Shown here in pieces: positions 41,821 through 50,115 of a stretch of 64,000 nucleotides of DNA (its first letter is position 1; every line of letters begins with the position of its first letter). The notes under the pieces were generated by a model that had not been told where the DNA came from, searched no databases, and saw only the letters and a list, made by a program, of their open reading frames with translations. The stretch covers positions 134,001 to 198,000 of the forward strand of contig NZ_JAUCBS010000002.1 of NCBI RefSeq assembly GCF_034676705.1, in the 5' to 3' direction. The DNA comes from Gemmobacter sp. Lineage in GTDB: Bacteria > Pseudomonadota > Alphaproteobacteria > Rhodobacterales > Rhodobacteraceae. Made by a program: the position numbers and the translations under genes.

Positions 41821-43554
41821 ATGGAGTTATTGATTCTGGCCGGGGTGATGACAGCCGGTCTTCTGTTTTCGGTATTCAAGGACGATAACGACCCGGAACC
41901 GGCCGAAGACAACTTCACCGATGGCACCGAAGGCGATGACAGCCTGACCGGCGGCGGCGGCGATGACCTGCTGATGGGCCAGGACGGCGACGACACGCTG
42001 GATGGCGCGGGCGGTGACGATGCCGTTTTGGGCGAGGGCGGCAATGACCTGGCGCGCGGCAGCGGTGGCGACGATTCCCTTGCCGGCGGCGAAGGCGATG
42101 ACAGGCTGAACGGCTGGACCGGCGACGATCTGCTGATTGGTGGCGCGGGGAATGACCAGCTGGCAGGCGGCCAGGGTGACGACAGCCTGTTCGGCGGAAC
42201 GGGCGGCGACACCCTGGAAGGCGGCGCGGGGAACGATCTGCTGGACGGGCGCGAAACGCTGACGGCGGCGGACTACCCGGCGGACCTGCTGGCCGAGTTC
42301 AACGACTCGATGGCCGACCTGCTGGGCAACCCGGCACCTGCCGATCTGGCGCAGCGGCTGGAGGACGTGCTGGACCCACAGGGCGAACCCGCACCTGACC
42401 TGTTGCGCGGCGGGGCAGGCAACGACACCCTGATCGGCGACAGCGGCGATACGATGAACGGCGGCTCGGGCGAGGACAGCTTTGTCGTCAGCTATGATGG
42501 CGCCGAGGATTTCGCGGCTGCGGTCCTGCGTGACTTCCAGCCTGGCAGCGAATTTCTGGACATCCGGCTGGGCGACGAGGTGGTGGGCGGCGACCTGACC
42601 TTTGCCGCCGACGGGCCGGACACCGTGATCAGCCTGAACGGCGTGCAGCTGGCGATCGTCAGCAATGCAACGCCCGAGGATCTGGCCGGGGCGGGCATCA
42701 CCCTGACCGGCGGGCTGCCGCCGGTTCCGGGCGGGATGGTCGATACCGGCACGACGGGCGACGATGCGACCACGGGCGCCGGCACTGGCGATGTGCTGCT
42801 GGGCGATGCCGGCAACGATACGATCGACGGAGCCGCAGGCGACGATCTTGTCGCGGGCGAGGCGGGTGACGACCTGCTGCGTGGCAGCGCCGGGCAGGAT
42901 ACGCTGATCGGCGGCGACGGGGATGACCGGCTGACCGGCTGGACGGCAGACGACCTGCTGGTCGGCGGCGCCGGCGATGACGACCTGAACGGCGGCGAGG
43001 GGGAAGATACCCTGCTGGGCGGCACCGGCCGCGACCTGCTGGAAGGTGGCGCGGGCGACGACGTTCTGGATGGCCGCGACCCGGCAGCCGACACGGGGCT
43101 AAGCGATGAGCAGCTGGCCGAAATCGACGCGGCGCTGGCGCTGAATACGGGTGGTGTCGTGGACCCGGCCTTGCAGGAGCGGCTGACGACCGCGCTCGGG
43201 GATGCCGGCGAGGCCGGTGCCGACCTGCTGCGGGGCGGCGACGGGGACGATCTGTTGATCGGCGACAGCGGCGACACGATGACCGGCGGCGCGGGAACCG
43301 ACAGCTATGTGGTCGATTTCGACGGGGCCCAAGACTGGACCCGTACGGTGATCCGCGACTTCGATCCCGCCAGCGAACGGCTGGACATTCTGCTGGACGA
43401 CGATGTCGCGCAGGGCGAACTGGCCTTTGCCGAGCGTGGCATGGATACCGTTGTCAGCCTGAATGGCGTCGCGCTGGTGATCATCAGCAACACGACCCCG
43501 ACGCAGCTGGCTACGGCAAACATCGTGCTGAGCGGCGGTCAGGCCGCCGCCTGA
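41821..43554 (+). CDS. RTX-type calcium-binding repeat protein with two internal copies
   Basis: 577 residues. An N-terminal hydrophobic segment (MELLILAGVMTAGLLFSVF) is followed by glycine-rich nonapeptide repeats (GGxGxDxLx: GGGGDDLLMG, GAGNDQLAGG and so on) that bind calcium. The protein is a tandem duplication: repeats plus a helical linker plus the block GDSGDTMxGGxGxDSxVV, RDFxPxSExLDI and SLNGV occur once near residues 205-300 and again near 475-570. No ABC/HlyD/TolC secretion genes are adjacent, and the N-terminal helix could anchor it or serve as a signal. GGAG eight bases ahead supports the start at 41821. Confidence 0.88.
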   Translation: MELLILAGVMTAGLLFSVFKDDNDPEPAEDNFTDGTEGDDSLTGGGGDDLLMGQDGDDTLDGAGGDDAVLGEGGNDLARGSGGDDSLAGGEGDDRLNGWTGDDLLIGGAGNDQLAGGQGDDSLFGGTGGDTLEGGAGNDLLDGRETLTAADYPADLLAEFNDSMADLLGNPAPADLAQRLEDVLDPQGEPAPDLLRGGAGNDTLIGDSGDTMNGGSGEDSFVVSYDGAEDFAAAVLRDFQPGSEFLDIRLGDEVVGGDLTFAADGPDTVISLNGVQLAIVSNATPEDLAGAGITLTGGLPPVPGGMVDTGTTGDDATTGAGTGDVLLGDAGNDTIDGAAGDDLVAGEAGDDLLRGSAGQDTLIGGDGDDRLTGWTADDLLVGGAGDDDLNGGEGEDTLLGGTGRDLLEGGAGDDVLDGRDPAADTGLSDEQLAEIDAALALNTGGVVDPALQERLTTALGDAGEAGADLLRGGDGDDLLIGDSGDTMTGGAGTDSYVVDFDGAQDWTRTVIRDFDPASERLDILLDDDVAQGELAFAERGMDTVVSLNGVALVIISNTTPTQLATANIVLSGGQAAA

Positions 43555-43560
43555 GCCCCT

Positions 43561-43878
43561 TCAGCCACGGGGCTCGCCCACATTCTCGCGGAAGGCCGCC
43601 TGGAAGGCGGCCTTTTGCGCATCCGACGCCTCGGTCTGGTGCAGGGCGCGCCAGTCGTCATAGGGCATGCCATAAACGGCTTCGCGGGCCTGATCCTTGT
43701 CCATGGCGATGCCGCGGGCGTTTGCTTCTTCCTGATACCAGCGCGACAGGCAGTTGCGGCAAAAGCCGGCCAGGTTCATCAGGTCGATGTTCTGCACTTC
43801 GGGCCGTTTGTGCATGAGGTGGTCGACAACGCGGCGAAAGGCGGCGGCTTCAAGTTCGGTGCGGGTGGCGTCATCCAT
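43561..43878 (-). CDS. DUF1244 family protein
   Basis: 105 residues, the length of this small all-helical family: EAAAFRRVVDHLMHKRPEVQNIDLMNLAGFCRNCLSRWY is its signature, with paired Cys (CRNC). Function unknown. The long frame upstream of Met 43878 is not coding. The neighbour upstream is N-formylglutamate amidohydrolase. Confidence 0.87.
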   Translation of the reverse strand: MDDATRTELEAAAFRRVVDHLMHKRPEVQNIDLMNLAGFCRNCLSRWYQEEANARGIAMDKDQAREAVYGMPYDDWRALHQTEASDAQKAAFQAAFRENVGEPRG

Positions 43879-43906
43879 GGCGGTGTTCCTGTGGTGGCGG
43901 GCGAAA

Positions 43907-43974
43907 GGGGGGCCGTCTGCCCCCCTCGGCCTTGCGGCCTCACCCCCCGAGGATATTTGGGTCAAAGCGAAAGG
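43907..43974 (-). repeat. Rhodobacterales intergenic element, long form (copy b)
   Basis: On the plus strand: G-run hairpin GGGGGGC-CGTCT-GCCCCCC (43907-43925), a spacer TCGGC...GCC, then CACCCCCCGAGGATATTTGG and the box complement ending AAAGCGAAA. Read on the minus strand it lies just after the N-formylglutamate amidohydrolase stop. Nearly the same as copy g at 63525. Confidence 0.75.
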
Positions 43975-43982
43975 GAAAGCGG

Positions 43983-44726
43983 TCAGGTCAGGGCGACCAG
44001 CGCCCGTTGCAGCAGGGGGGCAAGGCGGGCGGCCCAGGCGGCCTGATCGGCGGGCGCCGCGATCAGGTCGTTGCGCAGTTCCACCAGCGTGTTGTGCCGG
44101 CCCGGGGCCAGGGCGTGGCGGTCGATCGAATCGCCAGGCAGATGGCCGGAATAGGGTTCGTTGTCGCCGACGCACAGGTCGGGTTCGGCGCGCAGCAGAT
44201 CAATCAGGCGGCGCGACAGGCGGTCGTCGCGGTGGGAATACAGGATGCCGACCTGCCAGGGGCGCGGCGGGCGGCCGCGCAGCGCCGGGGTAAAGGAATG
44301 GATGGCGCAGATCACCGTATCGGGGCGCCGCGCCGCCAGCCGTTCCAGCGCATCGTGATAGGGACGGTGCAGCGCAGCAAGCCGGCGTTCGGTTTCCGCC
44401 GCATCGGCGTGGCGGTTGGCCGGAATGATGGTGCCGTCATAAAGCTTCATCAGCAGCGTCGGGTCATCTTCGCCACGGTTGGGGTCGATCACCAGGCGCG
44501 AGAAATCCGACAGGATGCAGGGGCTGTCGAGATGGCGGGCCAGTTCGGCGGCAAGGCCAGCCGCCCCCACATCCAGCGCGATATGGCGCGCCATGTCGGC
44601 CGGGGCGATGCCCAGATCGCCGCCGTTGACCCAAGGGGGCACCCGGTTCGTCGCATGGTCGCAGGTGACCAGCCAGCGGCCGGGGCGGGTTTCGCCAAGA
44701 ATGTGGTAAGATGTTTCGGTCATCAT
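43983..44726 (-). CDS. hutG: N-formylglutamate amidohydrolase
   Basis: 247 residues of the FGase family (PF05013). Motifs are LVTCDHATNRVP with metal-site Asp/His near the N-terminus, DVGAAGLAAELARHLDSP, AIHSFTPALRG with the catalytic His, and HALAPGRHNTLVELRNDLI. Hydrolyses N-formyl-L-glutamate to glutamate and formate; a role beyond histidine degradation is possible because no hut genes are near. The first of two adjacent Mets is used, with GGAGG seven bases ahead. Confidence 0.85.
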   Translation of the reverse strand: MMTETSYHILGETRPGRWLVTCDHATNRVPPWVNGGDLGIAPADMARHIALDVGAAGLAAELARHLDSPCILSDFSRLVIDPNRGEDDPTLLMKLYDGTIIPANRHADAAETERRLAALHRPYHDALERLAARRPDTVICAIHSFTPALRGRPPRPWQVGILYSHRDDRLSRRLIDLLRAEPDLCVGDNEPYSGHLPGDSIDRHALAPGRHNTLVELRNDLIAAPADQAAWAARLAPLLQRALVALT

Positions 44727-44844
44727 GCTGTTGCCTCCGGGTGGGCAGATCCGCTTTACAGGGCGCGACGGGCGGGTTCCAGTTGCCGATGCCGCCCAAA
44801 CGGGGCAAAAGACGCGCATGTTTGCGCAAACAGAAGGGGCGGCC

Positions 44845-46290
44845 ATGAGACGGCACCGCAAGATCAAGATCGTGGCAACGCTGGGGCCGGCCTCCTCCGA
44901 CAAGGAGACGATCCGCGCGCTGTGGGAAGCCGGGGCCGATGTGTTCCGCCTGAACATGAGCCATGGCAGCCATGACGACATCGCCGCGCGCCATGCCATC
45001 ATCCGCGAGATCGAGGGCGAGATCGGGCGCCCGATCGCCATTCTGGCCGACCTGCAGGGGCCCAAGCTGCGGGTAGGCGTATTCGCCGCCGGCGCCGTGG
45101 ATCTGGAGGAGGGTCAGCCCTTCCGCCTGGACCTGCTGGAGGCGCCGGGCGACAGCCGCCGCGTGCAGCTGCCCCACCCCGAGATTTTCGCCGCGCTGGA
45201 ACCGGGGGCAAGCCTGCTGGTGAACGATGGCAAGATCCGGTTGCAGGTGACCGCCTGTGGCGCGGATTTCGCCGATTGCACCGTGGTGGTGGGCGGCACG
45301 ATTTCCAACCGCAAGGGCGTGAACGTGCCCGATGTGGTGCTGCCGCTGGCCGCGCTGTCGGACAAGGACCGGCGCGATCTGGAATTCGTCTGCGCGCTGG
45401 GGGTGGACTGGCTGGCGCTGTCGTTTGTCCAGCGGCCCGAAGATGTGCTGGAGGCGCGCGACCTGGCGCGCGGCCGTGCCGCGATCCTGTCCAAGATCGA
45501 GAAGCCGGCGGCGGTCAAGGCGTTCGACGCCATCCTGGCGGTGTCGGATGGCATCATGGTGGCGCGGGGCGATCTGGGCGTGGAATGCCCGGTGCAGGCG
45601 GTGCCGCCGATCCAGAAGCGGCTGGTGCGGGCCGCACGGTCGGCCGCCAAGCCGGTGATCGTGGCCACCCAGATGCTGGAATCGATGATCGAAAGCCCGA
45701 TGCCCACCCGGGCCGAGGTGTCGGACGTGGCGACCGCGATCTACGAGGGCGCCGATGCGGTGATGCTGTCGGCCGAATCGGCGGCCGGGCAATATCCGGT
45801 GCAGGCGGTGGCCACGATGGATGCCGTCGCGCGCGAGGTCGAGGGCGACCCGACCTATCGCGAGGTGATCGAGGCCAGCCGCAAGGTGGTGCGGCGCACG
45901 GTGGCCGACGGCATCGTTTCAGCCGCGCGGGAACTGGCGGAAACCACCGACATCAAGGCGATCTGCTGTTTCACCCAGTCGGGCACCACAGCCACGCTGG
46001 TATCGCGCGAACGGCCGCGGGTGCCAATCCTGGCGCTGACGCCGCTGGTGCGCACGGCGCGCAAGCTGTGCCTGACCTGGGGCGCGCATTGCGTGCTGGT
46101 GGCGCCGCAGGACCGTTTCAAGGGCGCCGTGCTGTCGGCCGCCAAGGCCGCGCGCGAGGATGGGTTCGCCACGACGACGGATTTCATCGTGGTCACCGCA
46201 GGCGTGCCGTTCAACGTGCAGGGCACCACGAACATCCTGCGCGTGGCCCCCTGTGACGAGCGGTTGATCTTCCGCGCCGATCCTGAATAA
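44845..46290 (+). CDS. pyk: Pyruvate kinase
   Basis: 481 residues. N-terminal KIKIVATLGPASS, the catalytic ILSKIEKPAAVKAFDAI segment with the Lys, the MVARGDLGVE metal site and the MLESMI motif are all present, and a C-terminal regulatory domain follows. It turns PEP and ADP into pyruvate and ATP. The start is placed at 44845 (MRRHRKIK) with AGAAGGGG ahead; upstream in-frame Mets give a low-complexity extension. A hairpin follows. Confidence 0.94.
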   Translation: MRRHRKIKIVATLGPASSDKETIRALWEAGADVFRLNMSHGSHDDIAARHAIIREIEGEIGRPIAILADLQGPKLRVGVFAAGAVDLEEGQPFRLDLLEAPGDSRRVQLPHPEIFAALEPGASLLVNDGKIRLQVTACGADFADCTVVVGGTISNRKGVNVPDVVLPLAALSDKDRRDLEFVCALGVDWLALSFVQRPEDVLEARDLARGRAAILSKIEKPAAVKAFDAILAVSDGIMVARGDLGVECPVQAVPPIQKRLVRAARSAAKPVIVATQMLESMIESPMPTRAEVSDVATAIYEGADAVMLSAESAAGQYPVQAVATMDAVAREVEGDPTYREVIEASRKVVRRTVADGIVSAARELAETTDIKAICCFTQSGTTATLVSRERPRVPILALTPLVRTARKLCLTWGAHCVLVAPQDRFKGAVLSAAKAAREDGFATTTDFIVVTAGVPFNVQGTTNILRVAPCDERLIFRADPE

Positions 46291-46298
46291 TCGCGGCA

Positions 46299-46318
46299 GG
46301 GCGGGGCAGACCCCGCCC
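46299..46318 (+). terminator. Hairpin after pyruvate kinase
   Basis: GGGCGGGG-CAGA-CCCCGCCC, a perfect 8-bp stem ten bases after the pyk stop; no T-run. Confidence 0.5.
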
Positions 46319-46338
46319 GATCACCCGGGGTGGGCGGG

Positions 46339-46563
46339 ATGAACAGTGACCTGATGCTCGTTGTGGGCCTGATCGTTGGTGTGCTGACGGTGCCGGCCCT
46401 GCTGAATGCCTGGACCGAAGGCCGCGCCCCGCGCGCGGCCGCGATCATGGTGATGATCGCCATCGGGCTGGTGGTGGCGGCCGTGCGGATGCATCCGGGC
46501 GGCTATGCGCTGGCCGATCTGCCCGACGTGTTCTTCCGCGTGCTGGGGCGGCTGATCAACTAG
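46339..46563 (+). CDS. Small membrane protein, hypothetical
   Basis: 74 residues with two membrane helices (about 5-25 and 35-52) and the conserved-looking ALLNAWTEGRAPRAAAI link. Found beside pyk/rpmI in related genomes from memory. Function unknown. Confidence 0.7.
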   Translation: MNSDLMLVVGLIVGVLTVPALLNAWTEGRAPRAAAIMVMIAIGLVVAAVRMHPGGYALADLPDVFFRVLGRLIN

Positions 46564-46675
46564 GGCTTTGTGCTTGCCAATTCCGTGGCGCCGCCGTAAA
46601 CGGGCGGCTCATTCTGCGCGGCCGGCCAGTGTGGCATGCCGAGTCGCGTTGCACCACTCGACCAAGGAGATGGAA

Positions 46676-46876
46676 ATGCCCAAGATGAAGACGAAATCCG
46701 CTGCGAAAAAGCGGTTTTCCTTTACCGCGACCGGCAAGGTCAAGGCGGGCCCCGCTGGCAAGCGCCACGGCATGATCAAGCGCACGACGAAATTCGTCCG
46801 TGATGTGACCGGGACCATGATCCTGTGCGCGTCGGACGAGAAGATCGTCAAGAAATACATGCCGTACGACCGCTAA
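46676..46876 (+). CDS. rpmI: 50S ribosomal protein L35
   Basis: 66 residues, very basic: MPKMKTKSAAKKRFSFTATG at the start and YMPYDR at the end match L35. It is a large-subunit ribosome component. AAGGAGA is nine bases ahead. rplT follows after 12 bases. Confidence 0.97.
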   Translation: MPKMKTKSAAKKRFSFTATGKVKAGPAGKRHGMIKRTTKFVRDVTGTMILCASDEKIVKKYMPYDR

Positions 46877-46888
46877 GGAGAGCCAGAG

Positions 46889-47248
46889 ATGTCCCGCGTC
46901 AAATCCGGCAAGGTTACCCACGCCGCGCACAAGAAAGTTCTGAAGAAGGCGAAAGGCTATTACTCGGCCCGTTCGCGCAACTTCCGCACTGCCACCCAGG
47001 CCGTCGACAAGGCCAACCAGTATGCGACCCGCGACCGCAAGGCCCGCAAGCGCAGCTTCCGCTCGCTGTGGATCCAGCGCATCAACGCGGCGGTTCGTCT
47101 GGTTGATGGCGAGATGACCTATTCCAAGTTCATCTTCCTGCTCGACAAGGCCGGCATCACCGTGGACCGCAAGGTTCTGGCCGATCTGGCCGTGGCCGAG
47201 CCCGATGCCTTTGCCGCGATCGTCGGCCAGGCCAAGGCGGCCGCCTGA
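46889..47248 (+). CDS. rplT: 50S ribosomal protein L20
   Basis: 119 residues: MSRVKSGKVTHAAHKKVLKKAKGYY, SLWIQRINAAVR and GITVDRKVLADLA are L20 hallmarks. It binds 23S rRNA early in 50S assembly. In many bacteria L20 also represses its own operon; no obvious leader for that could be picked out here. A strong terminator follows. Confidence 0.97.
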   Translation: MSRVKSGKVTHAAHKKVLKKAKGYYSARSRNFRTATQAVDKANQYATRDRKARKRSFRSLWIQRINAAVRLVDGEMTYSKFIFLLDKAGITVDRKVLADLAVAEPDAFAAIVGQAKAAA

Positions 47249-47275
47249 TCAGCCTGAAAGCTGACGGAATTTCAG

Positions 47276-47306
47276 CACCCGCGCCGGGAAACCGGCGCGG
47301 GTGTTT
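47276..47306 (+). terminator. Rho-independent terminator after rpmI-rplT
   Basis: A perfect 12-bp stem CACCCGCGCCGG / CCGGCGCGGGTG with a stable GAAA loop, followed by TTT, 27 bases after the L20 stop. Confidence 0.85.
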
Positions 47307-47410
47307 CCATTCTGGAAACCCGCTGTTGCCGCACCGTCGCCAGACAGGCGTTGCACCGAATCTGCCGCCGCGTCACACAGGCGTGGGTTAGTGTGCCGAA
47401 GGGGGCAGGT

Positions 47411-47743
47411 ATGAAACGCAGCATCGCAGCGGTGATCGTCACCATTCTGGCCGCCGGGGCCGCACAGGCCGAAGGCGGCAAGCCTGCCAAGGGCTGGACG
47501 GGCCATGGCGGCGGGGTGATCCGGGCGGAATGTTCGGTCGAGGTGTTCGCCTCGGTCAATTCGCTCGACCGGCCGACGGAAGGGTTCATCCAGCAGATCC
47601 AGGCCTCGATCGGGCCGCGGGCGACGCGGGCCGATGCCTATATGCTGGGCGAAGCCTATTGCCGCCACCCCGAACGGCTGAAGCGCAACGGCATTGCCGA
47701 GCGTGCCTTGCAGGACGACATCGTCGGCATGCGCCGGCGCTGA
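47411..47743 (+). CDS. Secreted small protein, hypothetical
   Basis: 110 residues from MKRSIAAVIVTILAAGAAQA, a clear signal peptide cleaved near residue 20. The mature part (ECSVEVFASVNSL..GFIQQIQASIGPRATRADAYMLGEAYCRHPERL) has two cysteines that could form a disulfide. Not recognised. The start at 47411 is chosen because the signal peptide begins there. Confidence 0.7.
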   Translation: MKRSIAAVIVTILAAGAAQAEGGKPAKGWTGHGGGVIRAECSVEVFASVNSLDRPTEGFIQQIQASIGPRATRADAYMLGEAYCRHPERLKRNGIAERALQDDIVGMRRR

Positions 47744-47756
47744 TCCCGGCCGGGGA

Positions 47757-47823
47757 GGGGGGCCAGCCCCCCTCTGCGCGCAAGCGCGCATTCACCCCCC
47801 GGGATATTTGGATCAAAGCGAAA
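47757..47823 (-). repeat. Rhodobacterales intergenic element, long form (copy c)
   Basis: Hairpin GGGGGGC-CA-GCCCCCC, a second hairpin TGCGCG-CAA-GCGCGCA, then CACCCCCCGGGATATTTGG and the box ending AAAGCGAAA. It overlaps the last 11 bases of the LysE-family gene, so the box encodes that protein's end. Confidence 0.75.
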
Positions 47824-48430
47824 CAGGCAGGACCGACAGCGCCAGCATCGCGCCATAGGCGACGAAGGCGGCCCCGGTCAGCCGGCGGAACCAGGCGTTG
47901 GCCACCGTGGCCAGCGCCGACCGGCCCATGCGCGCGCCAAGCCAGGTCCAGCCGGTATAGCTGAGCGCGGTCAATGTCAGCGCCGTGGGATAGATCGCGG
48001 CCATCTGCGGCCAGATCGCCCGGCCCGGTTCGACGAACTGGGTAAAGGCCGCCAGATAGCCCATCAGGCTTTTGGCGTTCAGCGTGGCGATCAGGAAGGC
48101 GCGCAGCCAGATGGCGCGGCTGGGGGTGGATGGCGACATCGGCCGCCCCGCCCGCAGGATGGCGCGCAGGCCCAGCCAGATCAGCACCGCGGCCCCCGCC
48201 AGTTTCAGCGCATCCACCGCCGAAGGCGCCGCGGCCAGGGCCGCCGTGACGCCGGCCGCCGCCAGCGTCAGGAACAGCGCCGCCTGCGTCAGAATGGCCA
48301 GCACGCCCCACAGCGCCCGGCGAAAGCCAAAGGCCATGCCGTTCGCCACGCAATTCACCGCATTCGGCCCCGGAGAGGTGACGAACACCGCCCAGAAGGC
48401 GGCAAAGGCCAGCCAGCCCTGAAACGTCAC
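47813..48430 (-). CDS. LysE/RhtB-family amino-acid exporter
   Basis: 205 residues with six hydrophobic helices. The family start FAAFWAVFVTSPGPNAVNCVANGM with SPGPN and the later FLIATLNAKSLMGYLAAFTQF match RhtB/LysE exporters. It probably exports an amino acid or homoserine-lactone-like compound. The last codons (VSL-stop) come from the intergenic box. Overlaps the fRMsr gene by four bases (ATGA). Confidence 0.9.
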   Translation of the reverse strand: MTFQGWLAFAAFWAVFVTSPGPNAVNCVANGMAFGFRRALWGVLAILTQAALFLTLAAAGVTAALAAAPSAVDALKLAGAAVLIWLGLRAILRAGRPMSPSTPSRAIWLRAFLIATLNAKSLMGYLAAFTQFVEPGRAIWPQMAAIYPTALTLTALSYTGWTWLGARMGRSALATVANAWFRRLTGAAFVAYGAMLALSVLPVSL

Positions 48431-48924
48431 AGCGGACTGGCGCAGTCGCGGAAGGTTTCGGACAGGATCGCGGTCAGCGCCTGCACGTCGTCCTGGGTAA
48501 AGGCGGCGGGCGTGTCGCTATCCAGATCCAGCACCGCCAGCAGGGCGCCCTGCCCGTTCCAGACCGGCAGCACCAGTTCCGACCGAGTGGACGAGGCGCA
48601 GGCGATATGGTCGGGGAAAGCATCCACATCGGGCACCAGCTGCACCTGCCCGCTGCGCGCGGCCGCCCCGCAGACCCCGCGCGAAAACGGGATCACAAGA
48701 CAGCCATGGCCGCCCTGATAGGGCCCGATCTTCAGCAGGTCGGGTGCTACGACGCGGTAGAACCCAGTCCAGTCGGACAGGGCATGGGCGTGGTGCAATT
48801 CGCAGGCCACCGTCGCCATCAGCGCCACGGCATCGGTCTCGCCATGGGTCAGCGACCGCAGGGCGGCGGCCAGCGCCGGATAGTCGCAGGCACGGTCAGC
48901 CAAGTTTCGCCTCGATCGCGGCAA
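48427..48924 (-). CDS. msrC: Free methionine-(R)-sulfoxide reductase (GAF domain)
   Basis: 165 residues, one GAF domain. The three redox cysteines of fRMsr are present (Cys75 GHGC, Cys85 GVCG, Cys109 HIACAS), with the conserved LVPDVDAFPDHIA. It reduces free Met-R-sulfoxide. The ATG at 48924 lies inside the UbiK gene; a TTG at 48903 that overlaps its stop would give a protein seven residues shorter. Confidence 0.88.
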   Translation of the reverse strand: MPRSRRNLADRACDYPALAAALRSLTHGETDAVALMATVACELHHAHALSDWTGFYRVVAPDLLKIGPYQGGHGCLVIPFSRGVCGAAARSGQVQLVPDVDAFPDHIACASSTRSELVLPVWNGQGALLAVLDLDSDTPAAFTQDDVQALTAILSETFRDCASPL

Positions 48925-49141
48925 GACGGGCTTTCAGCGCCTCGTTCTCCTCGCGGGCCTTCTGGGCCATGGCGCGCACGGCGTCGAATTCCTCGCGCGT
49001 GACCAGGTCGCGTTCCGCCAGCCAGCGGTCGAGCAGCGATTTCATCGCGTTCTCGGCCTCGGTCCGGGCGCCTTGGGCCACGCCCATGGCATTGGTCGCC
49101 AGCCGCGACAGGTCGTCGAAAATCTTGGTGCGGGTCTGCAT
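48896..49141 (-). CDS. ubiK: Ubiquinone biosynthesis accessory factor UbiK
   Basis: 81 residues: N-terminal TKIFDDLSRLATNAMGVAQGARTEAEN then a coiled coil (EENEALKARLAAIEAKL). This is the small BMFP/UbiK family that helps assemble the ubiquinone enzymes. The start at 49141 begins the conserved block. It is divergent from lgt. Confidence 0.87.
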   Translation of the reverse strand: MQTRTKIFDDLSRLATNAMGVAQGARTEAENAMKSLLDRWLAERDLVTREEFDAVRAMAQKAREENEALKARLAAIEAKLG

Positions 49142-49254
49142 GGCAGCCTCCGTTGCGATCTTGTGACCATATGGCGCCTGATCCCCGCCTGCGCAAGGTT
49201 GACAAGCGGCCAAGCCCCCCCGACAACCCTGCCCGACCTGACCAGCGAGGGCCC

Positions 49255-50115
49255 ATGACCTATATCCCCTTCCCCGATATCGCGCCCGAGATCTTTACCA
49301 TCCGCATCGGCGAGTTCGCCTTTTCGCTGCGCTGGTATGCACTGGCCTATATCGTCGGGCTGGTGCTGGGCTGGCAGCTGGTGGTCGGGCTGATGAAGCG
49401 CCCCGCGCTGTGGGGGGGCACCGCACCGACCGAGCCGCGCCGGATCGAGGATCTGCTGACCTGGGTCATCCTGGGGGTGATCCTGGGCGGGCGGCTGGGG
49501 TTCGTGCTGTTCTATCAGCCGGGATATTACCTGGCGAACCCGGCCGAGATCGTGAAGGTCTGGGAAGGCGGCATGTCCTTTCACGGCGGGTTTCTGGGCG
49601 TGGTGGCGGCGGCCTGGATCTGGGCCGGGCGCAATGGGGTGCCGCGCCTGTCGCTGGCCGATGCGCTGGCGGTGGCCGCGCCGGCGGGGTTGCTGTTCGG
49701 GCGGCTGGCCAATTTCATCAATGCCGAGCTGTGGGGCCATCCGACCACGATGCCCTGGGGCGTGGCCTTTCCCGGCGCCGGGCAGGACTGCCCCGGCGTG
49801 ATCGGCATCTGCGCCCGCCATCCCAGCCAACTGTATGAGGCGGGGCTGGAAGGGCTGCTCTTGGGCGCCGTGCTGCTCTATGGCGTGTGGCGGCTGGGCT
49901 GGCTGATGTGGCCGGGCCGGGTGCTGGGCGTGTTCCTGACGGGCTATGGCGCGGCGCGGTTCATCGTGGAATTCTTCCGCGAGGCGGATGCCCAGTTCGT
50001 CACCCCCGACAATCCGGGCGGCGCGGTCGTGCTGGGGATGCAGATGGGCCAGTTGCTGTCCTTGCCGATGATCGCGCTGGGGCTGTGGTTCATCCTGCGG
50101 GCCCGGCGGGCATGA
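49255..50115 (+). CDS. lgt: Prolipoprotein diacylglyceryl transferase
   Basis: 286 residues with about seven membrane helices. Signature GRLANFINAELWG (the catalytic Arg/Asn) and SFHGGFLG (His-Gly-Gly) are intact. It attaches diacylglycerol to lipobox cysteines at the inner membrane, for example on the M48 lipoprotein at 35348. Its stop overlaps the next start (ATGA). Confidence 0.95.
   Translation: MTYIPFPDIAPEIFTIRIGEFAFSLRWYALAYIVGLVLGWQLVVGLMKRPALWGGTAPTEPRRIEDLLTWVILGVILGGRLGFVLFYQPGYYLANPAEIVKVWEGGMSFHGGFLGVVAAAWIWAGRNGVPRLSLADALAVAAPAGLLFGRLANFINAELWGHPTTMPWGVAFPGAGQDCPGVIGICARHPSQLYEAGLEGLLLGAVLLYGVWRLGWLMWPGRVLGVFLTGYGAARFIVEFFREADAQFVTPDNPGGAVVLGMQMGQLLSLPMIALGLWFILRARRA

Noticed and set aside
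41821..43554. CRISPR-like or tandem DNA repeat array in the Gly/Asp-rich region
   Set aside because: The periodicity is the coding of RTX nonapeptides; there are no constant spacers.
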